A stretch of 64,000 nucleotides of DNA. Origin: Streptomyces misionensis. Its GTDB lineage: Bacteria > Actinomycetota > Actinomycetes > Streptomycetales > Streptomycetaceae. Both the position numbers and the translations under genes were made by a program. The stretch's first letter is position 1; every line of letters starts with the position of its first letter. Location: NCBI RefSeq assembly GCF_007896895.1, contig NZ_VOGW01000177.1, forward strand, positions 58,575-122,574. Direction: 5' to 3'. Shown one piece after another: positions 36,470 to 46,180 of this stretch. The notes under the pieces are model-generated. The model had not been told where the DNA came from and searched no databases. It worked only from the letters and a program-made list of their open reading frames with translations.

Positions 36470-38905
36470 GTGAGACCCCACAGATCCGTTTCTCACGGGC
36501 GTCCGTCCCAAGGACGTCCCTCCCGCAAGCGGGCCACGGTCGGAGCCGCCCTGCTCTCCACCGCGGCCTTCCTCGCGATCGGCATGCAGGCCGTCCCGGC
36601 GACCGCGACGCCCGCCGCGCACCACCTCAGCCCGCTGCGCACCGGTGCCCTGGAGGCCAAGCTCAGCCCGGCCCAGCACAAGGCCCTGATCCAGAGCGCC
36701 CAGGACAAGACGGCCGACACCGCGCGCACCCTCGGCCTCGGCGCCAAGGAGAAGCTGGTCGTCCGGGACGTCGTCAAGGACGCCGACGGCACGCTGCACA
36801 CCCGCTACGAGCGCACCTACGACGGCCTGCCCGTCCTGGGCGGCGACCTCGTCGTGCACACCCCGCCCGCCTCGCTGGCCGCCGGGACCGTGACCACGAC
36901 CTGGAACAACAAGCACAAGATGGCGGTGTCCTCCACCACCGCGACCGTCGCCAAGTCGGCCGCCGAGAGCAAGGCGCTGAAGACCGCCAAGGCCCTCGAC
37001 GCCGCCAAGCCCGCCGCCGACAGCGCCCGCAAGGTGATCTGGGCCGGCAGCGGCACCCCGAAGCTCGCCTGGGAGACCGTGATCGGCGGCTTCCAGGACG
37101 ACGGCACGCCCAGCAAGCTGCACGTCATCACCGACGCCACCACCGGCAAGGAGCTGTACCGGTACCAGGGCATCGAGACCGGCGTCGGCAACACCCGCTA
37201 CAGCGGCCAGGTCTCGCTGACCACGACCCAGTCGGGCTCGTCGTACACCCTGACCGACGGCACGCGCGGCGGGCACAAGACGTACAACCTGAACCACGGC
37301 TCCTCCGGCACCGGCACCCTGTTCTCGCAGACCAGCGACACCTGGGGCGACGGCACCAACTCCAACGCCGCCACCGCGGGCGCGGACGCCGCCTACGGCG
37401 CGCAGGAGACGTGGGACTTCTACAAGAACACCTTCGGGCGCAGCGGCATCAAGAACGACGGCGTCGGCGCCTACTCCCGCGTCCACTACGGCAACGCCTA
37501 CGTGAACGCGTTCTGGGACGACAGCTGCTTCTGCATGACGTACGGCGACGGCAGCGGGAACAACGACCCGCTGACCGCGCTGGACGTGGCCGGCCACGAG
37601 ATGAGCCACGGTGTCACCTCCAACACCGCGGGCCTCAACTACAGCGGCGAGTCCGGCGGCCTGAACGAGGCCACCTCGGACATCTTCGGCACGGGCGTGG
37701 AGTTCTACGCGAACAACTCGTCCGACCCCGGTGACTACCTCATCGGCGAGAAGATCGACATCAACGGCAACGGCACCCCGCTGCGCTACATGGACAAGCC
37801 GAGCAAGGACGGCGGCTCGGCGGACAGCTGGTACTCGGGCGTCGGCAACCTCGACGTGCACTACTCCTCGGGTCCGGCGAACCACATGTTCTACCTGCTG
37901 TCCGAGGGCAGCGGCACCAAGACGATCAACGGTGTCACGTACAACAGCCCGACCTCCGACGGTGTCGCCGTCACCGGCATCGGCCGCGACGCGGCCCTGC
38001 AGATCTGGTACAAGGCGCTGACGTCCTACATGACGTCCAGCACCAACTACGCCGGTGCCCGCACCGCCGCCCTCAACGCCGCCTCCGCGCTGTACGGCGC
38101 CAACTCCGCGCAGTACGCGGGCGTCGGCAACGCCTTCGCGGGCATCAACGTGGGCAGCCACATCACCCCGCCCAGCAACGGCGTGACGGTCACCAACCCG
38201 GGCAGCCAGTCCTCCACCGTGGGCACCGCGGTCAGCCTCCAGGTCCAGGCGTCCAGCACCAACAGCGGCGCCCTCACCTACAGCGCCTCCGGCCTGCCCA
38301 CCGGCCTGTCCATCAACGCCTCCACCGGCGTCATCTCCGGCACGCCCACCACGGCCGGGACCTACAGCACCACCGTCACGGTGAAGGACTCCACCGGCGC
38401 GACCGGCACCGCGACCTTCACCTGGACCGTCGGCACCGGCGGCGGCGGTGGCGGCTGCACCTCGACCCAGCTGCTGGCCAACCCGGGCTTCGAGTCGGGC
38501 AACACCGGCTGGACCGCGAGCAGCGGCGTGATCACCACCGACACCGGTGAGCCGGCGCACGGCGGCTCCTACAAGGCCTGGATGGACGGGTACGGCACCT
38601 CGCACACCGACACCGTGTCCCAGTCGGTGACCATCCCCGCGGGCTGCAAGGCGACCCTCTCCTTCTACCTGCACATCGACACCGCGGAGAGCGGCAGCAC
38701 CGCCTACGACAAGCTGACGGTCACCGCCGGCTCGACGACCCTGGCGACGTACTCCAACGTCAACGCGGCCTCCGGTTACGCCCTGAAGACCTTCGACCTG
38801 TCCTCGCTGGCGGGCCAGACGGTCACCCTGAAGTTCAACGGCGTCGAGGACGTCTCGCTGCAGACCAGCTTCGTCGTGGACGACACGTCCCTGACCACCG
38901 GCTGA
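36470..38905 (+). CDS. Secreted M4 (thermolysin-type) metalloprotease
   Basis: An 811-residue pre-pro-protease. A long signal peptide spans residues 1-45 (cleavage near AVPATATPA), then the FTP/PepSY propeptide (GLPVLGGDLVVH). The catalytic domain begins about residue 240. Zinc ligands are His376 and His380 in VAGHEMSHGVT and Glu400 in GGLNEATSD; the acid His lies in the NLDVHYSSGPANH segment. Then come a putative Ig-like domain (about 565-655), a Gly linker, and a C-terminal jelly-roll (CTSTQLLANPGFESGNTGW). GTG 36470 has GGAGGAG upstream. A degradative exoenzyme, monocistronic with a terminator. Confidence 0.94.
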   Translation: MRPHRSVSHGRPSQGRPSRKRATVGAALLSTAAFLAIGMQAVPATATPAAHHLSPLRTGALEAKLSPAQHKALIQSAQDKTADTARTLGLGAKEKLVVRDVVKDADGTLHTRYERTYDGLPVLGGDLVVHTPPASLAAGTVTTTWNNKHKMAVSSTTATVAKSAAESKALKTAKALDAAKPAADSARKVIWAGSGTPKLAWETVIGGFQDDGTPSKLHVITDATTGKELYRYQGIETGVGNTRYSGQVSLTTTQSGSSYTLTDGTRGGHKTYNLNHGSSGTGTLFSQTSDTWGDGTNSNAATAGADAAYGAQETWDFYKNTFGRSGIKNDGVGAYSRVHYGNAYVNAFWDDSCFCMTYGDGSGNNDPLTALDVAGHEMSHGVTSNTAGLNYSGESGGLNEATSDIFGTGVEFYANNSSDPGDYLIGEKIDINGNGTPLRYMDKPSKDGGSADSWYSGVGNLDVHYSSGPANHMFYLLSEGSGTKTINGVTYNSPTSDGVAVTGIGRDAALQIWYKALTSYMTSSTNYAGARTAALNAASALYGANSAQYAGVGNAFAGINVGSHITPPSNGVTVTNPGSQSSTVGTAVSLQVQASSTNSGALTYSASGLPTGLSINASTGVISGTPTTAGTYSTTVTVKDSTGATGTATFTWTVGTGGGGGGCTSTQLLANPGFESGNTGWTASSGVITTDTGEPAHGGSYKAWMDGYGTSHTDTVSQSVTIPAGCKATLSFYLHIDTAESGSTAYDKLTVTAGSTTLATYSNVNAASGYALKTFDLSSLAGQTVTLKFNGVEDVSLQTSFVVDDTSLTTG

Positions 38906-38926
38906 TCCGCACCACCTGAAGACCCG

Positions 38927-38967
38927 AGGGTCCCGTTCCCCGGCAGCCGGCCGGGGAACGGGACCCT
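38927..38967. terminator. Strong bidirectional terminator
   Basis: A perfect 17-base stem (38927-38943 with 38951-38967) and 7-base loop, followed by TTCTCG, lie between the converging protease and glucanase genes. Confidence 0.92.
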
Positions 38968-38975
38968 TCTCGTGC

Positions 38976-40175
38976 TCAGTTCATCGGATCCAGGGTGAGG
39001 TACGCCTGCTGCGGGGCGCCGTCGTTCACCAGGGACTCCTGGTTGCCGACGTCGTCGAAGGCGAACGCGTAGGCCTTGCCGTCGGCCATCTGCCCGTGGA
39101 CCGCCCGCGCGTACTGGTTGGTCACCGCGTCCTGGTAGAAGTCACCGGGCGTGGTGTCCGGCTGGTCCGCACGGGTCAGCAGGGTGGAGCGGTTGAAACC
39201 GGCGCACAGCGTGCGGGAGATGGGCCCGCGGACGGCGTCGTTGGGCGCGTCCAGCAGCTTGTGGCAGCCGAACACGCTGTCCGCGTCGGGCTTCTGGAAG
39301 GTGGTGACGACCGCGCCCGAGGAGTCGGTGAAGTTCATGACACCGCCCGAGACCCGGCCGTAGAACTTCTTGCCGGGCTGGTCGGCGAAGGGGGTGACGG
39401 TCAGCGTCGACGTCGTGTACTTCTGCCAGACCCGGTTGACGTAGTCGTCCATCACGTTGGCGGGCAGCGCCCCGGTCTCCACGCCGTACAGCGGCGCGAG
39501 CGCCCGCAGCACCGTGCCGTCCGACCGCGTCTGCACCAGCCCCGACCAGCCGCCCGGCTGGGCGCGCAGGGCACTGAAGAAGCCCGACCAGCCGCCCTGT
39601 TTCAGCCGGCCGGTGGTGCTCACGGTGCCGTCGGAACGCCGCACGCCGACGGAGTACGGCGCCGAGAACATGTCCACCTGGGTGCTGTTGAGCCACAGCC
39701 CGGAGTCGTTGAGCGTGTACTCGGACCAGTTGAAGAGGGTGTCGCGGTTGGGGTCGGACGGGTTCTGCACGGCCGGCTGCACCAACCCGCCGGTGGCGAG
39801 CCGGAAATCCAGCTTGCGGCCGTAGGAGAAGTAGATCCGCCCGGAGAACTTCGGAACGCGGATCGTGAGGGACTGGCCGGCGGCCGGGCCGGGAATCGCC
39901 GCGTCCGGCGCGGGAACGGGCGGATTGCCGCCCGCGGGCCAGGCGTGGAACGCGCCGCCCGCGTCGGCCCAGCCCTGCCGTCCCGAGGACAGCTGGGTGC
40001 CGAGATCGTAGAGGTAAACGGGCTCGGTGCGGCCCGAGTTGTTGGTGACGGTCAGCGCGATGGTGTCCGGTACGGCGGCCGCGGCACGGTCGGGGGAACC
40101 GAACGCGAGCGCTCCGCCGAGGAGTGCCGCCGTGGCAACCAGCGCTGCCGCGGGGCGAGTCGGGATGTACGGCAC
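38976..40175 (-). CDS. Secreted beta-1,3-glucanase, GH64
   Basis: A 399-residue exported glycoside hydrolase of family 64, which releases laminaripentaose from beta-1,3-glucans such as fungal walls. The signal peptide is residues 1-34 (AALVATAALLGGALAFG to AAAAVP). The thaumatin-like fold shows LTVTNNSGRTEPVYLYDLGT, SGRIYFSYGRKLDFRL, NWSEYTLNDSGLWLNSTQVD and KYTTSTLTVTPFADQPGKKF. GTG 40175 follows GGAGGTGAAGA. There is no attached carbohydrate-binding module. A perfect LacI-family operator lies 60 bases upstream, so sugar induction is expected. Confidence 0.93.
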   Translation of the reverse strand: MPYIPTRPAAALVATAALLGGALAFGSPDRAAAAVPDTIALTVTNNSGRTEPVYLYDLGTQLSSGRQGWADAGGAFHAWPAGGNPPVPAPDAAIPGPAAGQSLTIRVPKFSGRIYFSYGRKLDFRLATGGLVQPAVQNPSDPNRDTLFNWSEYTLNDSGLWLNSTQVDMFSAPYSVGVRRSDGTVSTTGRLKQGGWSGFFSALRAQPGGWSGLVQTRSDGTVLRALAPLYGVETGALPANVMDDYVNRVWQKYTTSTLTVTPFADQPGKKFYGRVSGGVMNFTDSSGAVVTTFQKPDADSVFGCHKLLDAPNDAVRGPISRTLCAGFNRSTLLTRADQPDTTPGDFYQDAVTNQYARAVHGQMADGKAYAFAFDDVGNQESLVNDGAPQQAYLTLDPMN

Positions 40176-40203
40176 TCTTCACCTCCGTGTGGGGGGCGGG
40201 GTC

Positions 40204-40230
40204 GTACGGACTCCGTTTCTTGGTCCGTAC
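40204..40230. promoter_or_regulatory. Second inverted repeat in the glucanase promoter
   Basis: GTACGGAC and GTCCGTAC are perfect 8-base arms 11 bases apart, between the LacI-type operator and the GH64 start. A second regulator site is likely. Confidence 0.5.
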
Positions 40231-40235
40231 CTGTG

Positions 40236-40249
40236 TGAGAGCGCTCTCA
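40236..40249. promoter_or_regulatory. LacI-family operator (CebR-like)
   Basis: The perfect palindrome TGAGAGCGCTCTCA differs by one base per arm from the TGGGAGCGCTCCCA site of Streptomyces CebR. It sits 61 bases upstream of the GH64 start and points to repression by a sugar-responsive LacI-family protein. Confidence 0.85.
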
Positions 40250-40369
40250 GCGTGGGGCTGAAGTTGCGTGCATGTCAATGAGCGGGCCGCAAAAGGCACT
40301 TCGCCCGCGCCGCCCGGCGCCCGCCTGCGCGGCGGGCGCCACGGGCCGCTGCCGCGCGGTGCGGACGGC

Positions 40370-41125
40370 TCAGAAGGTGCGGTCGAGCAGGGCCAGCAGC
40401 GCCGCCCAGTGCCGCTCGTCGGCCTGCCGGTCGTAGGCGGGGGTGTCCGCCTGGGTGTAGCCGTGCTGGGCGCCCCGGTACACCTCGGACGTGTAGCGCA
40501 CACCGGCCGCGTCCAGCGCCTCGCCCAGCTCGCGGATCTGCTCCTCCGGCATGGAGGCGTCCTGGTCCGCGAAGCCGAAGTACAGCTCGGCGGTGACGTT
40601 CCCGGCGCCGCGGTGCGGGCTGTCCGGGGCGTCGGTGACCAGCCTGCCGCCGTGGAAGCCGGCCGCCGCCGCCACCCGGTCCGGATGGGTGGCGGCCGTG
40701 CGCAGGGCGAGCCGGGCGCCCATGCAGTAGCCGGTCAGCGCCACCGGACCCGCGGCGACGAACGGGCTGTCCGCCAGGAAGCCCAGGAACGCGTCGGCGT
40801 CGCGCCGGCTCTGCTCGGGGGTCAGGGAGCCCATCACCGGGCCGATCCGCTGCCAGATGGTCGGGTCGGCCGACGGGTCGATGAACTCCGGCAGCTCGCC
40901 GAGCGGGGTACGGCCGTGCCGGTAGAAGACGTTCGGCACCAGGACCGTGTAGCCGGCGGCCGCGAGCCGGTCGGCCATCGACCGCAGCTGCGGGCGCAGA
41001 CCGTAGGCGTCCTGGTAGAACAGCACGCCCGGATGCGGCTCGCCGTCCGCGGGACGGGCGAGGTAGGCGTCGGCGGTGCCGTCCTCGGTGGTGATGTCGA
41101 CGGATGTTCCCTGTACGTCGGTCAT
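40370..41125 (-). CDS. Dienelactone hydrolase family protein
   Basis: An alpha/beta hydrolase of 251 residues in the dienelactone hydrolase family. The nucleophile is Cys134 in LTGYCMGARLAL rather than Ser, the mark of this family. The acid is Asp187 or Asp189 in FGFADQDASMP and the base is His221 in GAQHGYTQ. A GVLFYQDAYGL oxyanion segment is present. The natural substrate is unknown; aromatic degradation genes are not nearby. ATG 41125 has AGGAGG 9 bases upstream. Confidence 0.92.
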   Translation of the reverse strand: MTDVQGTSVDITTEDGTADAYLARPADGEPHPGVLFYQDAYGLRPQLRSMADRLAAAGYTVLVPNVFYRHGRTPLGELPEFIDPSADPTIWQRIGPVMGSLTPEQSRRDADAFLGFLADSPFVAAGPVALTGYCMGARLALRTAATHPDRVAAAAGFHGGRLVTDAPDSPHRGAGNVTAELYFGFADQDASMPEEQIRELGEALDAAGVRYTSEVYRGAQHGYTQADTPAYDRQADERHWAALLALLDRTF

Positions 41126-41273
41126 GCTGACGGGCCTCCTGGGGAGTCGGTGGCGGACGGCGGGTGCCCCGGCGTCCCGCGGGCACGCGGCTGCGCGGGG
41201 CACGCCGGGCACGTCTCATGCTGCCACGCAAGATCCACGGGCTCGCGGCCGGTCCGCCGTACCGCCGCCGCGC

Positions 41274-41894
<621 letters not shown>

Positions 41895-42054
41895 TCGTCG
41901 AGCTTATGCGGTGGGAGCCGGCACGACGGGCAGCCGGGGGCGTGGCCCGCCCGGCGTCCGCGGGGAAGACCGCGAAACCTGGGGTGTACAGACCGGATTC
42001 CCGGGCACCCGAAGGGCGAGTCGCCCGGAGTCCCCCGTCCGGGCGCGGCACCTT

Positions 42055-42085
42055 CGCCGGCGGTCCGCCCTCCGGACCGCCGGCG
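42055..42085 (+). promoter_or_regulatory. Strong hairpin upstream of the PucR-like gene
   Basis: A perfect 13-base stem (CGCCGGCGGTCCG with CGGACCGCCGGCG) and 5-base loop lie 93 bases before the GTG at 42178. It may be an attenuator in the leader or mark the end of an upstream transcript. Nothing else notable is seen in 41895-42177. Confidence 0.5.
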
Positions 42086-42177
42086 GAGCCATGTCCGGAG
42101 GGGACGGGGGGATGAACTCTCCGGTAACGTCCCGCTGCGCAGACCGAGACCGACCGGGACGACAGGGAGAGGGGCAC

Positions 42178-43707
42178 GTGGCGCGCCGAGCGGAAGAGGA
42201 GCCGCAGCCGTACGGGAGCGACGGCTGGGCGCGGGAACTGCTCGACCAACTGCGCCCCGCCGGACGCGACGTGAACCGGCTGGTGGCCTGGCTCGCCCGC
42301 GGCACCGGTTCCTCGGTGTGCCTGCGGGACGCGCGCGGCACCCTGCTCGCCGAGGCGGGGGAGCGGCTGTCCCTCGACGCCTCCGTCGTCGCCGACGTGG
42401 CCGCGGGCCGGGTCTCCGCCGCGGCGCTGGACGACGGCACTCGCCATGCCCGCCTGGTCGGGATACGGCACCCCGGACCGGACCCGGCCGCCTCCGCCGT
42501 GCTGGCCGTGGCCCGCCGGGACCCCTTCGACCGGCACACCACGGATATCCTCGGGCACACCGCGGGCGTCCTCGAACTGCTGCTGCGCGAGCGCGAGCTG
42601 GCCCATGCCGACCACCGGCTGCGGCGGGCCACCGCCGATCTGCGCCTCGCCATCCTGCAACTGCTGATGGTGGAGGACACCGTCTCCGCCCGCCGCGTCG
42701 CCGCGGGCCTGTGGCCGGGGCTGCTGGAGAAGGACACCGCGCGCGTCTACGTCATCGAGGGCTCCGCCGCCGAACGCGCCCGGATCGCCGACGAGTGCGG
42801 CGTGGCCACCGGCGGCGGGGCGCTCGTCGTGCGCTGCCCCGCGATGGACGGACACGTCATCGTGCTCGGCCCGGCCACCGAGGTGGGGGAGCGGCTGCGC
42901 TCCCTGGTCGCCGCCCGGCCCGGCACCTACCTCGGCGGCAGCCCCCGCCAGCGCCTCGCCCTGACCGCCACCGCCTACGGACAGGCGGTCAGCGCCCTCG
43001 CCGTGGCCCGCTTCCGCCCGGAACGGGCCGCCGTGTACGCCGAACGCACGCGCCCCGCCCGCCTGATGGACCCCGTCGCGCTGCGCGCCTGGTCGGCCGC
43101 CGTGCTGCGCCCGCTCGACACCCTGGCCCATCACATCCGCGCCGAACTGCTCGCCACCACCCGGCTCGGCCTGGAGTTCACCGCGGTGAGCGCGGCCAAG
43201 GTGCTCGGCGTGAGCCGCAACACGGTGCGCGCCCGGATGGACCGGGTCGCCGCGCTGATCGGCGCCGACTTCTCCGCCCTCACCGTCCGCGCGGTGGCGC
43301 ACGTCGCGCTGAACACCGAGGCGGCGCAGGGGCCGTACGACCCCGACGGCACGGCCCCCGTCCCGCCGGTCCGGTTCGCGGACCTGCTCGGCTCCGCCGC
43401 GCTGCGCTCGTGGGCCGAGGGCCTGCTCGGACGTCTCGACCAGGACGGCCGGGACCTGCGCGGCACCCTGCGCGCCTGGCTGGCGGCCGACGCCAACGCC
43501 GGGCCGGCCGCCGACGCGCGGGGTGTGCACGCCCAGACCGTGCGGGAACACGTGCGGGCCGCCGAACCGGTCCTGGAGCGCCGGCTGCTGACCGGGGGCA
43601 CCGATCTGTACGAGGTCGTCCTCGCCCACCTCGTCACCGGTGAACTCCCCGTGCCCGCCTGGGGACCGGCGAATGCGGACCAAGCGGACGCGGCTGTGCA
43701 CAGGTGA
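42178..43707 (+). CDS. PucR/CdaR-like transcriptional regulator
   Basis: A 509-residue regulator. The N-terminal half looks like a GAF-type sensor (GSSVCLRDARGTLLAEAGER, ASAVLAVARRDPFDRHTTDI). The middle carries a GGDEF-like variable region seen in this family. At about residues 335-360 is a helix-turn-helix EFTAVSAAKVLGVSRNTVRA, followed by ARMDRVAALIGADFSAL, as in PucR proteins. An extra C-terminal domain repeats a similar pattern (LLGSAALRSWAEGLL). PucR-type proteins control catabolic or developmental genes. GTG 42178 has GGGAGAGGGG upstream. No target operon is adjacent, so the signal is unknown. Confidence 0.78.
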   Translation: MARRAEEEPQPYGSDGWARELLDQLRPAGRDVNRLVAWLARGTGSSVCLRDARGTLLAEAGERLSLDASVVADVAAGRVSAAALDDGTRHARLVGIRHPGPDPAASAVLAVARRDPFDRHTTDILGHTAGVLELLLRERELAHADHRLRRATADLRLAILQLLMVEDTVSARRVAAGLWPGLLEKDTARVYVIEGSAAERARIADECGVATGGGALVVRCPAMDGHVIVLGPATEVGERLRSLVAARPGTYLGGSPRQRLALTATAYGQAVSALAVARFRPERAAVYAERTRPARLMDPVALRAWSAAVLRPLDTLAHHIRAELLATTRLGLEFTAVSAAKVLGVSRNTVRARMDRVAALIGADFSALTVRAVAHVALNTEAAQGPYDPDGTAPVPPVRFADLLGSAALRSWAEGLLGRLDQDGRDLRGTLRAWLAADANAGPAADARGVHAQTVREHVRAAEPVLERRLLTGGTDLYEVVLAHLVTGELPVPAWGPANADQADAAVHR

Positions 43708-44038
43708 GTCCCGGACGCCGCGTGCCGGGCACCGGTGCGCTGGTCCGGACCGTGCGTCGCACGTAAGTTCAGTTCCCGCGGGGCACGACCGGAACGGGGG
43801 GCCGGTCGGGGCCCCGCCCCTCATGCCGTTCGGCCCCCGTCGGAGACGGGCTGTTTGTCGGACAGGCGGAAGACCCCGTTCGAGCGATGTCCTCACCCGA
43901 CCCGGTGAGCCCGCCGCGCCGGGCGTACCGGCGGCGGGCGACGGGCGTTGCCCCGGCAGGAACCACTGGGACCGGATCGGCCGGACGGATCGAATGGATC
44001 GGGTGGACCCGATGGACCGGATGCCACGGGGGGATCGG
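43708..44038. other. Gene-free stretch with GATGGA-type repeats at its end
   Basis: These 331 bases contain no supported gene. From about 43975 the sequence turns repetitive, with short GGATCG/GATGGACC units that would read as repeated Met-Asp-Arg if translated. No promoter or terminator stands out. Confidence 0.5.
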
Positions 44039-44236
44039 ATGGACCGCGTCGAAGCAGCCCGCGTGCCGCGTACCCGGGAGCCGATCTACGCCCGGCTCGT
44101 CGCCGAGTGGCGGGCGCAGGGCAGGACCGTGCCCACCGGCCCCGAGGTGCCGTGGACCTCCCTCGCGGGCCTGGCCGATCTCGCCGGACTCGCCCTGCGC
44201 ACCGGGTCCGGGACCGAGCCGTCCGGGCGTTTCTGA
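44039..44236 (+). CDS. Small uncharacterised protein
   Basis: A 65-residue protein: a basic start, then TREPIYARLVAEWRAQGRTV and PWTSLAGLADLAGLAL. This pattern recurs in short Streptomyces hypothetical proteins, but no function is known. ATG 44039 follows GGGGGGA at 5 bases and comes right after the GATGGACC repeat run. The frame stays open upstream through the repeats, so an earlier start cannot be excluded. The gene converges with the next one, 21 bases between ends. Confidence 0.5.
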   Translation: MDRVEAARVPRTREPIYARLVAEWRAQGRTVPTGPEVPWTSLAGLADLAGLALRTGSGTEPSGRF

Positions 44237-44257
44237 GTCCCGCGGTCGCCCGCCCCG

Positions 44258-44728
44258 CTAGCGCCCGCCTCCCTGTGCCGCCAGGACCGCCAGCGTGCCG
44301 TTGGCCTGGCGCAACGCGTCCTCGAGGGTGCCCGGGGAGTGCAGGGTGCCGGTGCCGTCCGGCGGCACCAGCCACTCCAGGGAGCGGGCGGGCCGGTACG
44401 GGGGCGGTACGGCGACCCAGGAGCCCTTGGTCGCGTGGCGCAGCCCGGCCCCCACCCAGCCCCCCGAGGGGTCCGGCGGCAGGAAGAAGCCGACCCGGCC
44501 CGCCGTGAGGTCCACCAGGGTCGGGCCCGGCACCGGCAGCGCGGGCTGCCACAGCAGGTCGAGGGTGAGCAGCCCGAGCCGCTCGGGGACGCTGAGCACG
44601 TCCCAGAACCGCCCCGCCTCCAGCAGCGCGATCCCCTCGCCGTGGTCCCACTCCCACTTGCACGCCCGTGGATCGGCCGCGGCTGCCGCCAGCCATTCCA
44701 CGCCCCGCGTCCACATCGTGTTCGTCAT
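44258..44728 (-). CDS. Uncharacterised protein, possible Prim-Pol-like fragment
   Basis: A 156-residue protein starting MTNTMWTRGVEWL. The region VGFFLPPDPSGGWVGAGLRH to GSWVAVPPPYRPARSLEWL resembles the C-terminal half of Streptomyces proteins annotated as bifunctional primase/polymerase N-terminal domain, but the catalytic acid motif of that family is not seen. I therefore treat it as a non-enzymatic relative or unrelated. The gene is preceded by an unusual AT-rich patch. It follows the SpoIIE phosphatase... upstream neighbour on the same strand by about 208 bases. Confidence 0.45.
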   Translation of the reverse strand: MTNTMWTRGVEWLAAAAADPRACKWEWDHGEGIALLEAGRFWDVLSVPERLGLLTLDLLWQPALPVPGPTLVDLTAGRVGFFLPPDPSGGWVGAGLRHATKGSWVAVPPPYRPARSLEWLVPPDGTGTLHSPGTLEDALRQANGTLAVLAAQGGGR

Positions 44729-44815
44729 GCACTGCTCCGCGTGTTCTCGCTCGCCTGCCATGGGCGCAGGAAACGGCCGTGGCCGGGCACTCCGTGCCCA
44801 AGCACAGCAACCCGG

Positions 44816-44852
44816 CATATGCATGCTCTTAGATATTTCTACATGGCGGAAG
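44816..44852 (-). promoter_or_regulatory. AT-rich promoter island
   Basis: The run around GCATATGCATGC and TAGATATTTCTA is strongly AT-rich for this genome and holds short palindromes. It lies about 90-120 bases upstream of the gene starting at 44728 and just past the phosphatase stop. A developmentally regulated promoter is likely, but -35 and -10 are not clear. Confidence 0.4.
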
Positions 44853-44936
44853 GGGTGGCGCGCCCTGGCGTTTGAGGTGGGACGTCGGAACTCCGCGCGG
44901 GCGGCCACCGCTTCCCGCGGGGCGCGGGCCGACGTC

Positions 44937-46049
44937 TCAGGCGGCTTGGCCGCCGGGTTCGGGGGCCAGCACCAGCATGGTCGCGTCGTCGCGGACCTCG
45001 TAGCGCAGCCGCGCGAGGTCGGCCCACACCGCGTCGGGCAACCCGCCGTGCCCGGTGTCCGCGAGGGCGGCGAGCCGGTCCGGCAGCGGGTAGAAGGTCC
45101 CGGAGCGGGACCGCGCCTCCCAGACGCCGTCGGAGGCCAGCAGCAGCCGGTCGTCCGGCTCCAGCGGCACCGTGACCTCCTTCGGCGGATCGACCCCGAC
45201 CAGGCCCAGCCCCAGCGGGGTGCCCGGCATGACGGTGATCTCCCGGGCGTCGCCCTCGCGCAGCAGCACCGGCGCCGGATGACCGCAGGCCACCACCCGC
45301 ATCGTGCGCGCGTCGCCCTCGAACTCCACGAGCAGGGCGGTCGCGAACATCTCCCCGTTCGGCACTCCCGCCGCGTCCACGTCGAGACGGCGGTCCAGCC
45401 GGGCCGCCACCTGCTCCAGGTCCTGCTCGTCCAGGACCGCCTCCCGGAACGCCCCCAGCAGCGCCACCACGGTCGCGACCGCCGCGAGCCCGTGCCCGCG
45501 GACATCGCCCATCACCGCCCGTACGCCGTACGGCCCTTCGCGCACGTCGAAGAAGTCCCCGCCGACCAGCGTGCCGTTCTCGGCGGCCCGGTAGAAGCCC
45601 GTGCAGCGGATGCGCCCGACCCGCTGGGGCAGTGGCGGCATCACGGCCTGCTGCACCGCCTCCCCGATGGCGCGCTCCACCCGCAGCTGGGCGTCGCGGC
45701 GGCTGCTCACGAACGCCACGAGCACGCTGAGCAGGGCGACGAACGTGATGGTGAGCAGGTCGGTGTTGCCGGGCCGGTTCAGATGGGTGCCCGGCACGTT
45801 CAGCGCCACGACCACCAGGGCGCCGAGCAGGGCGGTGCCGGCGGGGCCGTACGACAGGACGGCCAGCGGCGGGATCGCGCCGAGCAGGAAACCGAGGTCG
45901 CTCGCGTGGGGCGTGACGGTCGCGGCGGCGGTCACCGCGGCCAGCAGCAGCACCGGCAGCAGCCGTACCCACCACGGCGGTGGCGCGCCCCGCAACCAGC
46001 CGCGATCCTCCTGGCTCCCGCGCGACGACCACCCGCGCACCGATCGCAC
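44937..46049 (-). CDS. Membrane SpoIIE-type PP2C phosphatase
   Basis: A 370-residue phosphatase. Three or four N-terminal membrane helices cover residues about 28-118. The SpoIIE PP2C domain follows: VGGDFFDVREGPYGVRAVMG with the metal Asp, GDVRGHGLAAVATVVALLGA, and the C-terminal LASDGVWEARSRSG. Such enzymes dephosphorylate anti-sigma antagonists and so release SigB/F-type sigma factors. No PAS, GAF or kinase domain is attached, so the membrane part is the likely input. GTG 46049 lies 7 bases after a -10 TAGCGT (minus strand 46061-46056), consistent with a leaderless transcript. Confidence 0.9.
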   Translation of the reverse strand: MRSVRGWSSRGSQEDRGWLRGAPPPWWVRLLPVLLLAAVTAAATVTPHASDLGFLLGAIPPLAVLSYGPAGTALLGALVVVALNVPGTHLNRPGNTDLLTITFVALLSVLVAFVSSRRDAQLRVERAIGEAVQQAVMPPLPQRVGRIRCTGFYRAAENGTLVGGDFFDVREGPYGVRAVMGDVRGHGLAAVATVVALLGAFREAVLDEQDLEQVAARLDRRLDVDAAGVPNGEMFATALLVEFEGDARTMRVVACGHPAPVLLREGDAREITVMPGTPLGLGLVGVDPPKEVTVPLEPDDRLLLASDGVWEARSRSGTFYPLPDRLAALADTGHGGLPDAVWADLARLRYEVRDDATMLVLAPEPGGQAA

Positions 46050-46110
46050 AAGCCCACGCTACGCCGCCTGCGCGAGGCGGGCCCGACGACGGGTGGCACG
46101 GAAAATCCTG

Positions 46111-46140
46111 TGGACACCGCGGTCGTGGCCCGCATAGCGT
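46111..46140 (+). promoter_or_regulatory. Promoter for the leader ORF and GNAT gene
   Basis: TGGACA (46111-46116), an 18-base spacer, and TAGCGT (46135-46140) predict a start near 46147. That yields a short leader containing the tiny ORF at 46181. Confidence 0.5.
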
Positions 46141-46180
46141 GAGGCCGCACGCCCGAGACCGACGGAAGGAGGCGCGTGTC

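Noticed and set aside
43640..44038. Extended start of the 65-residue gene through the repeats
   Set aside because: Sequence before 44039 is repetitive and compositionally unlike a folded protein, with no ribosome site.
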